Source: Thalassovita sp.
GTDB taxonomy: Bacteria; Pseudomonadota; Alphaproteobacteria; Rhodobacterales; Rhodobacteraceae
Direction of reading: 5' to 3'
DNA: 64,000 bases
NCBI GenBank assembly: GCA_017792425.1
Contig: CP051233.1
Coordinates: forward strand, 1,894,402 to 1,958,401
Shown: piece after piece, positions 24,919 to 35,880 of the stretch
Layout of the letters: the number at the start of each line of letters is the position of its first letter
How positions within the stretch are numbered: position 1 is the stretch's first letter
Position numbers and translations under genes: made by a program
Notes under the pieces: generated by a model
What the model was told of the DNA's origin: nothing
Database searches by the model: none
The model's input: only the letters and a program-made list of their open reading frames with translations

Positions 24919-25479
24919 TCAATAGCCGCGCGACAGTGCCGCGACGCCGGTACGGGCGATTTCCACTAGGCCCAGCGGGCGCATCAGGTCGGCGAAAGCG
25001 TCGATCTTTTCCGGTGTGCCGGTGATTTCAAAGACAAAGCTGGTCAGTGTGCTGTCCACCGCGTTGGCGCGGAAGATATCGGCCAGGCGCAGCGCCTCGA
25101 CCCGCTTTTCGCCTTCGCCCTGCACCTTGATCAGCGCCAGTTCGCGTTCCACGGAGGGGCCTTCGACGGTCAGGTCATGCACCTCGTGCACCGGGACGAT
25201 CCGGCCCAGCTGCGCCTTGATCTGTTCGATCACCTGCGGCGTGCCGGTGGTGCAGATGGTAATGCGCGACCGGTGGCCGGTATGGTCGATCTCGGCCACG
25301 GTCAGGCTGTCGATATTGTAGCCGCGCGCGCCGAACAGGCCGATCACGCGGGCGAGAACGCCCGCTTCGTTGTCCACGATCACGGCCAGCGTGTGCTTTT
25401 CACTGACGTCCGAGAAGTTGGGCCGCAGGTTATAGGCGGAATGCTTGGACGAGCCTTTTTTGATTTGTAGGGCAGACAT
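24919..25479 (-). CDS. ilvH: Acetolactate synthase small (regulatory) subunit
   Basis: A 186-residue regulatory subunit. The N-terminal ACT domain (about 25-100, HTLAVIVDNEAGVLARVIGLFGARGYNIDSLTV) binds valine for feedback inhibition, and the C-terminal ACT-like domain follows. It lies 63 bases after ilvI on the same strand and is expected to be co-transcribed and controlled by the ilv attenuator. A hairpin (CCGGGGGC/GCCCCCGG at 25512-25532) lies between the two genes and may tune the ratio of subunits or mRNA stability. Confidence 0.95.
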   Translation of the reverse strand: MSALQIKKGSSKHSAYNLRPNFSDVSEKHTLAVIVDNEAGVLARVIGLFGARGYNIDSLTVAEIDHTGHRSRITICTTGTPQVIEQIKAQLGRIVPVHEVHDLTVEGPSVERELALIKVQGEGEKRVEALRLADIFRANAVDSTLTSFVFEITGTPEKIDAFADLMRPLGLVEIARTGVAALSRGY

Positions 25480-25511
25480 GTCTTTGTTCTTTCTTCCAAA
25501 ATCCTGAAGGT

Positions 25512-25532
25512 CCGGGGGCAGGGCGCCCCCGG
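25512..25532 (-). other. Intercistronic hairpin between ilvI and ilvH
   Basis: Eight-base-pair G/C stem around a 5-base loop (AGGGC on the plus strand), without a T run, so processing or stabilising roles are likelier than termination. Confidence 0.5.
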
Positions 25533-25542
25533 GGCTCTGTCG

Positions 25543-27297
<1,755 letters not shown>

Positions 27298-27332
27298 GTG
27301 CTTGCTCCGTTTACGACGTCACTGTTCTTGCC

Positions 27333-27363
27333 AAAGAAAAGCCCCCGATTTTCAGTCGGGGGC
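27333..27363 (-). terminator. Attenuator terminator of the ilvIH operon
   Basis: On the minus strand GCCCCCGA (27363-27356) pairs with TCGGGGGC (27348-27341), followed by TTTTCTTT (27340-27333). The 5' arm overlaps by three bases the antiterminator segment at 27361-27370, so the two structures exclude each other. Confidence 0.85.
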
Positions 27364-27405
27364 GCATGGGGGACCAATATGGTGTCCGTTACCGGCCCAT
27401 GCGCC
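27361..27405 (-). promoter_or_regulatory. Antiterminator pairing segments of the ilv leader
   Basis: GGCGCATGGG (27405-27396, inside the last codons of the leader peptide) is perfectly complementary over ten bases to CCCATGCGCC (27370-27361). When the ribosome finishes the leader it covers the first segment and the terminator forms. When it stalls on Leu/Ile/Val codons the antiterminator can form. Confidence 0.8.
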
Positions 27406-27436
27406 ATTTACCTACGATTACGATTAGGGTCGTCAT
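27389..27436 (-). CDS. ilv operon leader peptide
   Basis: A 15-codon frame encoding MTTLIVIVGKWRMGR, with AAGGAG 9 bases upstream of its ATG. Codons 4-8 are Leu-Ile-Val-Ile-Val, exactly the products of the pathway encoded downstream. Its terminal codons carry one arm of the antiterminator, and a terminator follows before ilvI. This is the organisation of a translation-coupled attenuator: charged Leu/Ile/Val tRNAs let the ribosome reach the stop and favour termination. Confidence 0.88.
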   Translation of the reverse strand: MTTLIVIVGKWRMGR

Positions 27437-27462
27437 CTGTCAGGGCTCCTTCGTGCGAGCGG

Positions 27463-27491
27463 ACCTTAGGATTGTGCGGATGCAGCGTCAA
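27463..27491 (-). promoter_or_regulatory. Promoter of the ilv leader-ilvIH transcript
   Basis: On the minus strand TTGACG (27491-27486), 17 bases, TAAGGT (27468-27463). Transcription would start near 27456, about 20 bases before the leader ATG. Confidence 0.65.
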
Positions 27492-27609
27492 CCGGGAAAA
27501 GACCGGAACGGCTACATTTTTGGCCCGTATTCTTTTCGATTATTGCGTGGATTGGCAATTTTTAGAAATTTCCGCAAACGAATGGGCTGATTTGCCACAG
27601 GTTGCACCG

Positions 27610-28254
27610 CTACAGCCGCACCCCGGTTCCCTGCAGCACGCCATGTTCCAGCGCATAGCGCGTCAGCCCGGCAGTCGAGGAAATGCCAAGTTTGCGCTTG
27701 ATGTTCTTGCGGTGGGTCTCCACCGTCCGCACAGAGATATCCAGCGCCAAGGCCACTTCCTTGTTGGATTTGCCCTGCGCCAATTGCAGCAGCACGGTCT
27801 GTTCGCGCCCCGTCAGTTGTTCGCGCTGGTCGGCCTCTGGCGGGGACAGCGATCCCTTGGCGCCGGTGCACAGGTAGCGGTCGCCGCGCATCACCGTGTC
27901 TATGGCGGTCTTGATTTCCTCGGTCGGGACGTCCTTCAGCAGATAGCCGCGCGCGCCATGGCTCAGCGCGGAAGAGATGTATTCGGGGCTGTCGTGCATG
28001 GACAGGATCAGGATGCGCGTGTCAGGACGGCGTTCCAGGATCATTTCGGTCGCGGTCAGTCCGCCGATATCGGGCATGTTCAGGTCCATCAGGATCACGT
28101 CGGGGGCCAGATCCTCGGCCCGGTCCACGATTTCCCGGCCGGTTTTCAGGGCGCACAGAACGGTGATGTCGTCATAGCTTTCCAGGATGGACTGGATGCC
28201 CTCGGCAACCATCGGGTGATCGTCCACGATGACAACTTTGACCGGAGTGTTCAT
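27610..28254 (-). CDS. NarL/FixJ-type response regulator of the TRAP-linked two-component system
   Basis: A 214-residue regulator. The receiver domain has Asp11-Asp12, phospho-acceptor Asp57 in ILMDLNMP and Lys107 in GYLLKDVP. The LuxR-type HTH occupies about 147-205 (LTGREQTVLLQLAQGKSNKEVALAL, ending in VRTVETHRKNIKRKL). It overlaps the sensor kinase gene by 4 bases (ATGA). The pair is divergent from a TRAP transporter operon, so it probably controls that operon. A site such as ACTACGTAGT at 29809-29818 is a candidate target. Confidence 0.92.
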   Translation of the reverse strand: MNTPVKVVIVDDHPMVAEGIQSILESYDDITVLCALKTGREIVDRAEDLAPDVILMDLNMPDIGGLTATEMILERRPDTRILILSMHDSPEYISSALSHGARGYLLKDVPTEEIKTAIDTVMRGDRYLCTGAKGSLSPPEADQREQLTGREQTVLLQLAQGKSNKEVALALDISVRTVETHRKNIKRKLGISSTAGLTRYALEHGVLQGTGVRL

Positions 28255-29675
28255 TCGGCGGCTTTCTTGGTCTCGTTGGTGTCCTCGGGTGGCAGCAGAT
28301 GGGTCAGGGGAACCTTCGCCTCGATCAGCGTGCCGTTTTTCCCCGTGCTGATGGTCAGGGTGCCATCCAGCTGGTCTATGCGTTCCTGCATGTTGCGCAG
28401 GCCCAACCCTCCCTTGCCACGATCCGAGGTCACGGATTGCGGAATACCAGACCCATTATCCCAGATACGCAGCGTTGCGCCAGTCCGATGTCCACGCAGG
28501 TCCACCGTGACCCGCGTCGCGCCGGCGTGGCGTTCGATATTGGTCAGCGCCTCCTGCGCGATGCGGTACAGCGCGATCTTGGCGTCCTGGTCCAGCCGGT
28601 TGCGGAAAACGACCGTGCTGAACTGGGTCTCGATCCCGGTGCGGGCGCTGAAATCCTCGGTCAGGGATTTCACTGCGGGGCCAAGCCCCAGATCGTCCAG
28701 CACGCCGGGGCGCAGGTCACGGCTGATGCGGCGGACCTCTTGAATGGCGCCGAACAGGTGCGACAACCCGCGGTCCAGCATTTCCATCCCGCGTTCGTCG
28801 CCCTGCGTCAGCCTGCGCCGCGCGCTGTCCAGCGCATAGCGTACGCCCACCAGGATCTGGCTGATGCCGTCGTGCAATTCGCGGGCGACGCGGCCCCGTT
28901 CCTCTTCTTGCGCGTCGAACACCCGCTGGGTCAGCTGCTTCAGCTTGGCGTCGGCCAACCGCCGTTCACGGATGTTCAGCGCCATCCCGGAAACGAACAC
29001 CAGCAGCAGCGCCGCCAGCGTGATTGCCCCGATATAGTAGAAGGTCCGGTTCACCCGCACCTCGACATCGGCGCGGGCGGCGGCGACCGTGGCGGTCACA
29101 TCGTCGATGAACACGCCGGTGCCGATCGCCCATTGCCAGTCCTGCAGGCCCAGCACATAGGCGACCATCTGCGCCTCTTCTCCGGTTGATGGCTTTTCCC
29201 ACAGGAATTCGTGCCAGCCCGCGCCATGACGCGCCAGTTCAATGAACTGGTCCACGATCGGTGTGCCCTGGCTGTCGGTCAGCCCCGACCAGTTCTTGCC
29301 GATGAAATCGGTCTGGCGCGGGCTGACCAGGTTGTTGCCGTCATAGTCATAGACAAAAAAGAACCCGTCCGTGCCATAGATCATCGCCGCCAGAATCTGC
29401 GCCACTTTTTCCTTGGCCGCTGCGTCATCCGGCGCGGCCAGGCCGTAGATGAAATAGAACCCGTTGCGCGCCTGGGTGACATAGTTGCGCAGCTCTTCCT
29501 TCTTGGCCTCCAGCATCTGAAATTCCAGCGACTGGATTTCCCGTTCGGCAAAGGCGCGCGACTGATAGGCCACCAGCGTCGCAATCGCCGCCACCGACAC
29601 CACAAGCGGCAATGTCGCCAGCAGAAACAACTTCTGGGCGTAATTGGGCCGAAAAAGGTTGCGCAGCCAGGACAT
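28251..29675 (-). CDS. Sensor histidine kinase with periplasmic Cache domain
   Basis: A 474-residue kinase. TM1 lies at about 16-36, a periplasmic sCache_2-type sensor at about 45-200 (with FFFVYDYDGNNLVSPR and the characteristic WQWAIGTGVFIDD end) and TM2 at about 211-232. A HisKA_3 dimerisation domain has His268 in VARELHDGISQ, and the HATPase_c domain has the N box EALTNIERHA and G box DNGSGIP. Such Cache sensors commonly bind small carboxylates. With the TRAP genes divergent, the likely ligand is the transported 2-oxoacid or related acid (inference). Confidence 0.92.
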   Translation of the reverse strand: MSWLRNLFRPNYAQKLFLLATLPLVVSVAAIATLVAYQSRAFAEREIQSLEFQMLEAKKEELRNYVTQARNGFYFIYGLAAPDDAAAKEKVAQILAAMIYGTDGFFFVYDYDGNNLVSPRQTDFIGKNWSGLTDSQGTPIVDQFIELARHGAGWHEFLWEKPSTGEEAQMVAYVLGLQDWQWAIGTGVFIDDVTATVAAARADVEVRVNRTFYYIGAITLAALLLVFVSGMALNIRERRLADAKLKQLTQRVFDAQEEERGRVARELHDGISQILVGVRYALDSARRRLTQGDERGMEMLDRGLSHLFGAIQEVRRISRDLRPGVLDDLGLGPAVKSLTEDFSARTGIETQFSTVVFRNRLDQDAKIALYRIAQEALTNIERHAGATRVTVDLRGHRTGATLRIWDNGSGIPQSVTSDRGKGGLGLRNMQERIDQLDGTLTISTGKNGTLIEAKVPLTHLLPPEDTNETKKAAE

Positions 29676-29918
29676 GGGCGAATCGTTACGAAAGTTTCAC
29701 GGCAAAAGCAAAGGCCGATGAATCGGGCCGCGACTTTCTGCGCTGCGGCTTCGGGCGGGTGGGAAAATCCACGGTTACCGGGTGGAAAAGGTCGAAAAAA
29801 CCGGGGGCACTACGTAGTTATAGGTATTCCAATCCACAACTGGTCAGCTAACTTGACCACACTGCAAACGATCCGTCTGCCCTTGGGGCGGACTGAAAAC
29901 TATCTGGGAGGATACCTG
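29676..29918. promoter_or_regulatory. Divergent control region, sensor kinase / TRAP operon
   Basis: This 243-base region has two inverted repeats. ACTACGTAGT (29809-29818) is a perfect 10-base palindrome. TGGTCA-N7-TGACCA (29841-29859) is a second. Both lie 60-110 bases before the TRAP start codon and are candidate operators, the first possibly for the adjacent LuxR-type regulator. No confident -35/-10 pair is seen. Confidence 0.5.
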
Positions 29919-31001
<1,083 letters not shown>

Positions 31002-31024
31002 GCCCCGCGCGTGACGCAATCCTG

Positions 31025-31048
31025 ATCCCCCGCTTCGGCGGGGGATCG
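31025..31048 (+). other. Hairpin between TRAP receptor and permease genes
   Basis: GATCCCCCGC-TTCG-GCGGGGGATC is a 10-base-pair stem with a UUCG-type tetraloop and no T run. It probably protects the upstream receptor mRNA or partly terminates transcription. Confidence 0.7.
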
Positions 31049-31119
31049 CCTTTCACTTGCCGGACGGGACGCAAGAGGCGCAAAGCCCGCCCGCCGCAAG
31101 CCAGCTTTCCGGGGGAAAC

Positions 31120-32046
31120 ATGCAGGAAGAAAATGGCGTTTCGGCCATCGGTGCCCTGTTTGACGGGCTCTGGTGGATCATCCAGAACATCGGCCTTGCC
31201 TTCTACAACTTCGGCTACGCCGTCAGTCATCCGCAATTGTGGCTGGACTGGACGGACAAAGCCTCGATCATGCGGTTCGTCTACTATGGCGGCTCGGTCG
31301 AATTCTTCTTCGTCGTATTTGCGCTGTTCCTGGTGCTGACCGTAGTCGGCATCGCGTATCGCCGTGTCATGTGGGGCATGGTGATCGGGCTGGAAGGCTT
31401 CGCCAACACGGTTGGCCGCTTCTTTGCCTGGGCCGGCCTGCTGATGGTGTTCCAGCAGATCGTGATCGTGTTCATGCAGCGCGTGTTCGCGCGGCCCGAC
31501 ATGTCCTTTGGTTTCGGCATCCCGCTGCAGATGGACATCAGCTGGTTCGCCGAGGAACTGAAACTGTACAACGCCATGGTCGTCTGCCTGTGCGCCACCT
31601 ACACGTTCGTGCAAGGCGGCCATGTGCGGGTGGACCTGGTCTATGCCGGCCTGTCGCACCGCGCCAAGCGGGCCGTGGACATGTTCGGATCGCTGCTGTT
31701 CATGATGCCGATGGCGGTGCTGACCTGGATGTACGGCTGGTTCTTCCTGTGGCGTCACCTGATCGTGCCGAAACCGTCGGCCAGCGACCAGCTGGACCGT
31801 TTGGTGATGAAGGCGCGCGCGCTGCGCTGGAACGTCGAAACCATCGGTTTCTCGCCCAACGGGTTCAACGGGTACTTCCTGTTCAAGATCCTGCTGGTGG
31901 CCTTTGCCGCCATGATCTTCATCCACGCCGTGGCCTTCTTCTTCCGCTCGTTCCTTGAATTCGTCGAAGGCGAGGAAAGCGCGGGCAAATACCTCGACAA
32001 GGATACTCTTGGCGAAGGTGAAGAAGCCTACGAAGGCACCCACTAA
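31120..32046 (+). CDS. TRAP transporter small permease (DctQ family), long form
   Basis: A 308-residue membrane protein. DctQ subunits are usually about 160-200 residues with four helices. Here an N-terminal extension (about 1-110) adds hydrophobic segments and an amphipathic stretch, and an extra loop of about 45 residues lies before the last helix. The core has QQIVIVFMQRVF, the GGHVRVDLVYAGLS motif typical of DctQ, and helices to about 285. GGGGGAAAC precedes ATG 31120. It ends 17 bases before the large-subunit gene. Large Q subunits accompany 2-oxoacid TRAP systems. Confidence 0.85.
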   Translation: MQEENGVSAIGALFDGLWWIIQNIGLAFYNFGYAVSHPQLWLDWTDKASIMRFVYYGGSVEFFFVVFALFLVLTVVGIAYRRVMWGMVIGLEGFANTVGRFFAWAGLLMVFQQIVIVFMQRVFARPDMSFGFGIPLQMDISWFAEELKLYNAMVVCLCATYTFVQGGHVRVDLVYAGLSHRAKRAVDMFGSLLFMMPMAVLTWMYGWFFLWRHLIVPKPSASDQLDRLVMKARALRWNVETIGFSPNGFNGYFLFKILLVAFAAMIFIHAVAFFFRSFLEFVEGEESAGKYLDKDTLGEGEEAYEGTH

Positions 32047-32063
32047 GAAAAGGGTCAACGGAT

Positions 32064-34418
32064 ATGCTATTCGGACTTGATGGCGTCGAAATCGGCCTGC
32101 TCATCGTATTCCTCTGCCTCTTCGGGGGTATTCTTTCCGGGTTCCCGGTGGCCTTCGCCATCGGTGGGGCCGGGGTCATCTCTTTCGGGATCATCGCCGC
32201 GCTGGACAGCGCCGGGCTGCTGATCCACCAGGCCATCGACACCTCGTCGCAGGCTTACCACGATCTGGTGAACACGGGCGTGCGGCCCGACACGATCTCG
32301 ATCTTCCGATACCCGGACCTGCCGCGCGCGGCCGAGCATGTGTTCCACGGCGGCTGGGAAATGGCGCTGGACCGGAACGTGTCCTTCATCGTGAACCGGA
32401 TCAACGAACGTGTGCTTGCGGGGGCATCCATTGAAACCCTGCTGGCCGTGCTGATGTTCGTGCTGATGGGCATCACGCTGGAACGCTCCAAGATCGCCAA
32501 CGACCTGCTGACCACGATGGCGCGCGTCTTTGGTCCGCTGCCGGGGGGGCTGGCCGTGTCGGTCGTGGTCGTGGGGGCCTTCCTGGCCGCTTCGACCGGG
32601 ATCGTCGGCGCCACCGTGGTGACGATGGGCCTGCTGTCGCTGCCCACCATGCTGCGCAACGGATACTCGCCCGAACTGTCTACCGGCGTCATCGCCGCGT
32701 CGGGCACGCTGGGGCAGATCATTCCGCCGTCGATCGTGATCGTTCTGCTGGGTACGCTGGCGGGCGATCTGTATTCGACCGCGCAGGAAACCCGCGCAGT
32801 GACGGCTGGCTGTTCGGACGCGCTGACCTATCTGGGCACGCCTGCCGTGGTTTCGGTGGGGACGCTGTTCCAGGCGGCCATGCTGCCTGGCATCATGCTG
32901 GCGATCCTCTATGCGCTTTATGCTTTCGGTTATGCGCTGTTCAACCCGTCCAAGGCCCCCGCCGTGGACATCGGCCATTCCAGCCATGAACCGATCAGCC
33001 GCCGCGAAGGCATCACCTGGTTCCTGGGCGCGCCGGTCGCGCTGATCGTGGGTGTCATGCTGCTGGCCCAGGTCGGCATTGTTGGCAGCCAGAGCCTGAA
33101 CGTCTCCACCTTCTCGGACGCGGGGCAAACGGCATCGTTGCGCACCAACGTGTCGGACGAATGCAAGGTGTCCATGATCGAACTGCACGGGCAGGAAAAA
33201 TGGGATGCCGCCGTGGCCGAACAGGCGGCGATCGACCAGGCCGGCGGCGTCGCGCAATCCGAACGCCTGAGCCAGGAACAGATCGACCAGAAGCGCGCCG
33301 ACAAGATCGCCAACGCGGCCCCGATCGGCACCGGCATCGCCACCATCATCGTGCTGCTGGGTCTGACCCTGTTGGTCGGCAAGGGCGTCGCGCCGGGTGC
33401 GGATTCCAAGCCGCTGATCATCGGCACGCTGGGGGTTCTGCTGATTGCGGCGCTTGACATGGTGGCGATTTCGCCGACCACCTCGTCGGGTGTGTCTGTC
33501 CTGATCATCCTCGTTCCACTGGCTATGGCGCTGTACGGCTGCAAAGAAGCCGCCGCCCGCGCCGCCAGGAACGAACTGATCCGCGTGGTCTTCCCGCCGC
33601 TGGTCCTGATCGTGGCCGTGCTGGGCTCGATCCTGGGCGGCATCACCAACCCGACGCCCGCCGCGGCGCTGGGGGCGGGCGGTGCAGTCATGCTGGCGGC
33701 CTACCGCAAGCTTCAGGACCAGGGCAAATCGGGCAAGATGATCCTGTGGGCAACCGCCGCCGTCGTGCTGATGCTGCTGATGGGCACCAACTTCGATCTG
33801 CGCATCAACAACGAGGTGGTGACCGTCGAATCCTGGATCGCCTTCTTCGTCGCCTACGGCGCCTTCCTGTTCTCGGCCTTCGGGCTGATCTATGCAGGCT
33901 GGGTTCTGTTCGCGGCCGGCGTTCTCAGCCCGATCGTGCGGGAAACCGCCAAGGTGACGTCGATGGTTTTCACCATCCTGATCGGATCGCAGCTGCTGAA
34001 CCTGGTGGTGATTTCCTTCGGGGGTGAACACTATATCCAGGACTTCCTGAAATCGTTCGACAACGAATTCACGGTGTTCCTGATCGTGATGCTGGTGCTG
34101 TTCTTCCTGGGCTTCGTTCTGGATTTCCTGGAAATCATCTACATCGTGATCCCGATCGTCGGGCCTGTCATCTATGGCGGCACCTTCGATCCGAAATGGG
34201 TGACCATCATGATCGCGGTGAACCTGCAGACCTCGTTCCTCACGCCGCCGTTTGGCTTCGCCCTGTTCTATCTGCGCGGGGTGGCCCCGGCCAGCGTGAC
34301 CACGGGCCATATTTATCGCGGGATCATCCCCTTCGTGCTGATCCAGGTGGTTGGTCTGGCGATCCTGTGGTTCTTCCCGTCGATCGTGACCATCGTTCCG
34401 GCGCTGATGCCCAGCTAG
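32064..34418 (+). CDS. TRAP transporter large permease (DctM family), enlarged
   Basis: A 784-residue polytopic protein forming the transport channel. Normal DctM is about 430 residues. Recognisable DctM blocks are at 1-45 (GFPVAFAIGG), 125-300 (including STGIVGATVVTMGLL and SGTLGQIIPPSIVIVLLG) and about 520-780 (ILGGITNPTPAAALGAGGA, then NLQTSFLTPPFGFALFYLRGVAP). Two inserts account for the excess: about 50-120 and about 315-515, the latter with a charged Gln/Glu-rich loop (about 365-420) and further hydrophobic segments. The frame is continuous, so this is not a fusion artefact. A terminator follows. Confidence 0.88.
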   Translation: MLFGLDGVEIGLLIVFLCLFGGILSGFPVAFAIGGAGVISFGIIAALDSAGLLIHQAIDTSSQAYHDLVNTGVRPDTISIFRYPDLPRAAEHVFHGGWEMALDRNVSFIVNRINERVLAGASIETLLAVLMFVLMGITLERSKIANDLLTTMARVFGPLPGGLAVSVVVVGAFLAASTGIVGATVVTMGLLSLPTMLRNGYSPELSTGVIAASGTLGQIIPPSIVIVLLGTLAGDLYSTAQETRAVTAGCSDALTYLGTPAVVSVGTLFQAAMLPGIMLAILYALYAFGYALFNPSKAPAVDIGHSSHEPISRREGITWFLGAPVALIVGVMLLAQVGIVGSQSLNVSTFSDAGQTASLRTNVSDECKVSMIELHGQEKWDAAVAEQAAIDQAGGVAQSERLSQEQIDQKRADKIANAAPIGTGIATIIVLLGLTLLVGKGVAPGADSKPLIIGTLGVLLIAALDMVAISPTTSSGVSVLIILVPLAMALYGCKEAAARAARNELIRVVFPPLVLIVAVLGSILGGITNPTPAAALGAGGAVMLAAYRKLQDQGKSGKMILWATAAVVLMLLMGTNFDLRINNEVVTVESWIAFFVAYGAFLFSAFGLIYAGWVLFAAGVLSPIVRETAKVTSMVFTILIGSQLLNLVVISFGGEHYIQDFLKSFDNEFTVFLIVMLVLFFLGFVLDFLEIIYIVIPIVGPVIYGGTFDPKWVTIMIAVNLQTSFLTPPFGFALFYLRGVAPASVTTGHIYRGIIPFVLIQVVGLAILWFFPSIVTIVPALMPS

Positions 34419-34443
34419 GGCATCGGCACCGCCGAAAACAACA

Positions 34444-34468
34444 GGGCCGCCCTTCGGGGCGGCCTTTT
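34444..34468 (+). terminator. Rho-independent terminator of the TRAP operon
   Basis: GGCCGCCC-TTCG-GGGCGGCC followed by TTTT, 27 bases after the large-permease stop. The same hairpin could also serve the convergent bpt gene. Confidence 0.85.
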
Positions 34469-34488
34469 CCGTTCGGAGCAGAGGGCGG

Positions 34489-35304
34489 TCAGCGGGTGCT
34501 GAGATCCGGCAGCGTGATCGCCGCCACCTGTTCGGCGATTGGCGCGGTGGATTGCGGGTTCAGTTCGGACCGGTACTGATCCGCGCCGCGCATCGGTTCC
34601 CATTGCCCGTGCGCATACAGTTCCAGCCCGGAAAACTTGGCCTTGTAGCCCATCTTGGGACTGCCCGGCACCCAGTAGCCCAGGTAGACGAAGGGTAGCC
34701 CCGTCTCATGCGCGATCCGTACGTGGTCCAGGATGATGTAGGTGCCGACGCTGTTGCGTTCCAGCTCGGGTTCGTAGAAGGAATAGACCATGCTGACCCC
34801 GTCATCCAGGATGTCGGTCAGGCAGACGGCCACCAGTTCGCCGGTATCCTGGTCGCAATATTCCACGACGCGGGTGCGGATCGGGGTTTCCTCGATCATC
34901 GCGGCGAATTCAAAGATATCCATGTCGGCCATGCCGCCATCCGCGTGGCGGCTGTCCAGGTAGCGGCGGAACAGCTCAAACTGCTCTTCCGTGGCCCAAG
35001 GAGAGGTGGCGCGGCGTTTCAGGCTTGCGTTGCGCTTTTCCACCCGGCGCTGGCTTTTGGTGCGGGTGAACCCGGCCACCCGGATGCGTGCCGATAGACA
35101 GGCCGCGCAATCGGTGCAGGACGGACGGTACAGCACGTTTTGCGAACGACGGAATCCTTGCTTGGACAGGCTGTCGTTCAGCATCCCCGCGCCGTCCCCC
35201 TGCAGCGCGGTGAACAGCTTCCTTTCCATCCGGCCCGGAAGGTAGGGGCAGGGCTGGGGCGCCGTCACGTAGAACTGGGGCGCAAGGGGCAGGGTATGGC
35301 GCAT
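34489..35304 (-). CDS. bpt: Aspartate/glutamate leucyltransferase (arginyl-transferase family)
   Basis: Transfers leucine from Leu-tRNA to N-terminal Asp or Glu of proteins, feeding the N-degron pathway. The 271-residue protein has the N-terminal ATE domain with the paired Cys of the family (PCPYLPGRMERKLF, and CTDCAACLSARI near 60-70). The C-terminal ATE/GNAT-like domain carries YLGYWVPGSPKMGYKAKF. Bacterial single-copy homologues in alphaproteobacteria are usually Bpt. The symbol rests on family knowledge. No clear ribosome site precedes the ATG. Confidence 0.88.
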   Translation of the reverse strand: MRHTLPLAPQFYVTAPQPCPYLPGRMERKLFTALQGDGAGMLNDSLSKQGFRRSQNVLYRPSCTDCAACLSARIRVAGFTRTKSQRRVEKRNASLKRRATSPWATEEQFELFRRYLDSRHADGGMADMDIFEFAAMIEETPIRTRVVEYCDQDTGELVAVCLTDILDDGVSMVYSFYEPELERNSVGTYIILDHVRIAHETGLPFVYLGYWVPGSPKMGYKAKFSGLELYAHGQWEPMRGADQYRSELNPQSTAPIAEQVAAITLPDLSTR

Positions 35305-35382
35305 GGTGGCATCGAATTTCTGAACTGCCCCGGAACGATAACAAGCGATCCGCCACGCGCCAAGCCTTGTTTGAGGGTAGAC

Positions 35383-35826
35383 TTAATGCCGCGCTGGCCG
35401 GTTGATCGCGACGCTGCCCAGCACCTGGTCGCTCAGCCCCTGTCCGCGTTCGCTGGTGGCCATCAGGATCACCGACAACAGTTGCGCCGGGAACACGGCG
35501 AAAGAGGCGTAGAACCCCAATGTGTGCAGGAATGCCAGGCCCAGGTCGAACCGTCGGCCATCGGCGGCGCGGAACTCGATCGCCATCAGCCGCATCCCCG
35601 GCGTGGCCGACCCGCTGGCGATGCTGACCACGCGATAGACGAACCCCACCACCGCCATCAGGAACGGGAAAAAGAACAGCCCCGTAAAGGCGGTGAACGG
35701 CAGGATGACGATGCAGATCAGCACGATCGCCAGCATATCCAGCGCAAAGGCGATCAGGCGTTTCATCGGCACGTCGGCGTAGAATTCTGGCTGTACGTGT
35801 GGATCGGGCAGGGACCAGTCTTGCAT
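35383..35826 (-). CDS. RDD family membrane protein
   Basis: A 147-residue inner-membrane protein with the RDD signature. Its Arg/Asp-Asp features read KRLIAFALDMLAIV here, with a single acidic residue, followed by three hydrophobic segments and the conserved SGSATPGMRLMAIEFRAADGRR block at about 70-92. Function is unknown; some RDD proteins move ions or osmolytes. It lies upstream of bpt on the same strand, 78 bases apart, and downstream of the DUF2852 gene behind a terminator-like hairpin. Confidence 0.85.
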   Translation of the reverse strand: MQDWSLPDPHVQPEFYADVPMKRLIAFALDMLAIVLICIVILPFTAFTGLFFFPFLMAVVGFVYRVVSIASGSATPGMRLMAIEFRAADGRRFDLGLAFLHTLGFYASFAVFPAQLLSVILMATSERGQGLSDQVLGSVAINRPARH

Positions 35827-35847
35827 CTCAGTCTCTTTCAGTGCGGG

Positions 35848-35874
35848 GAAAGGCCCGGCGCGGGGCCGGGCCTT
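35848..35874 (-). terminator. Terminator of the DUF2852 gene
   Basis: AAGGCCCGGC / GCCGGGCCTT around a 5-base loop with a short T run on the minus strand, between the DUF2852 and RDD genes. Confidence 0.65.
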
Positions 35875-35880
35875 GGGGGA

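Noticed and set aside
32064..34418. Fusion or sequencing artefact explaining the long DctM
   Set aside because: The frame is uninterrupted, the inserted segments are hydrophobic and membrane-like, and the paired DctQ is enlarged too.
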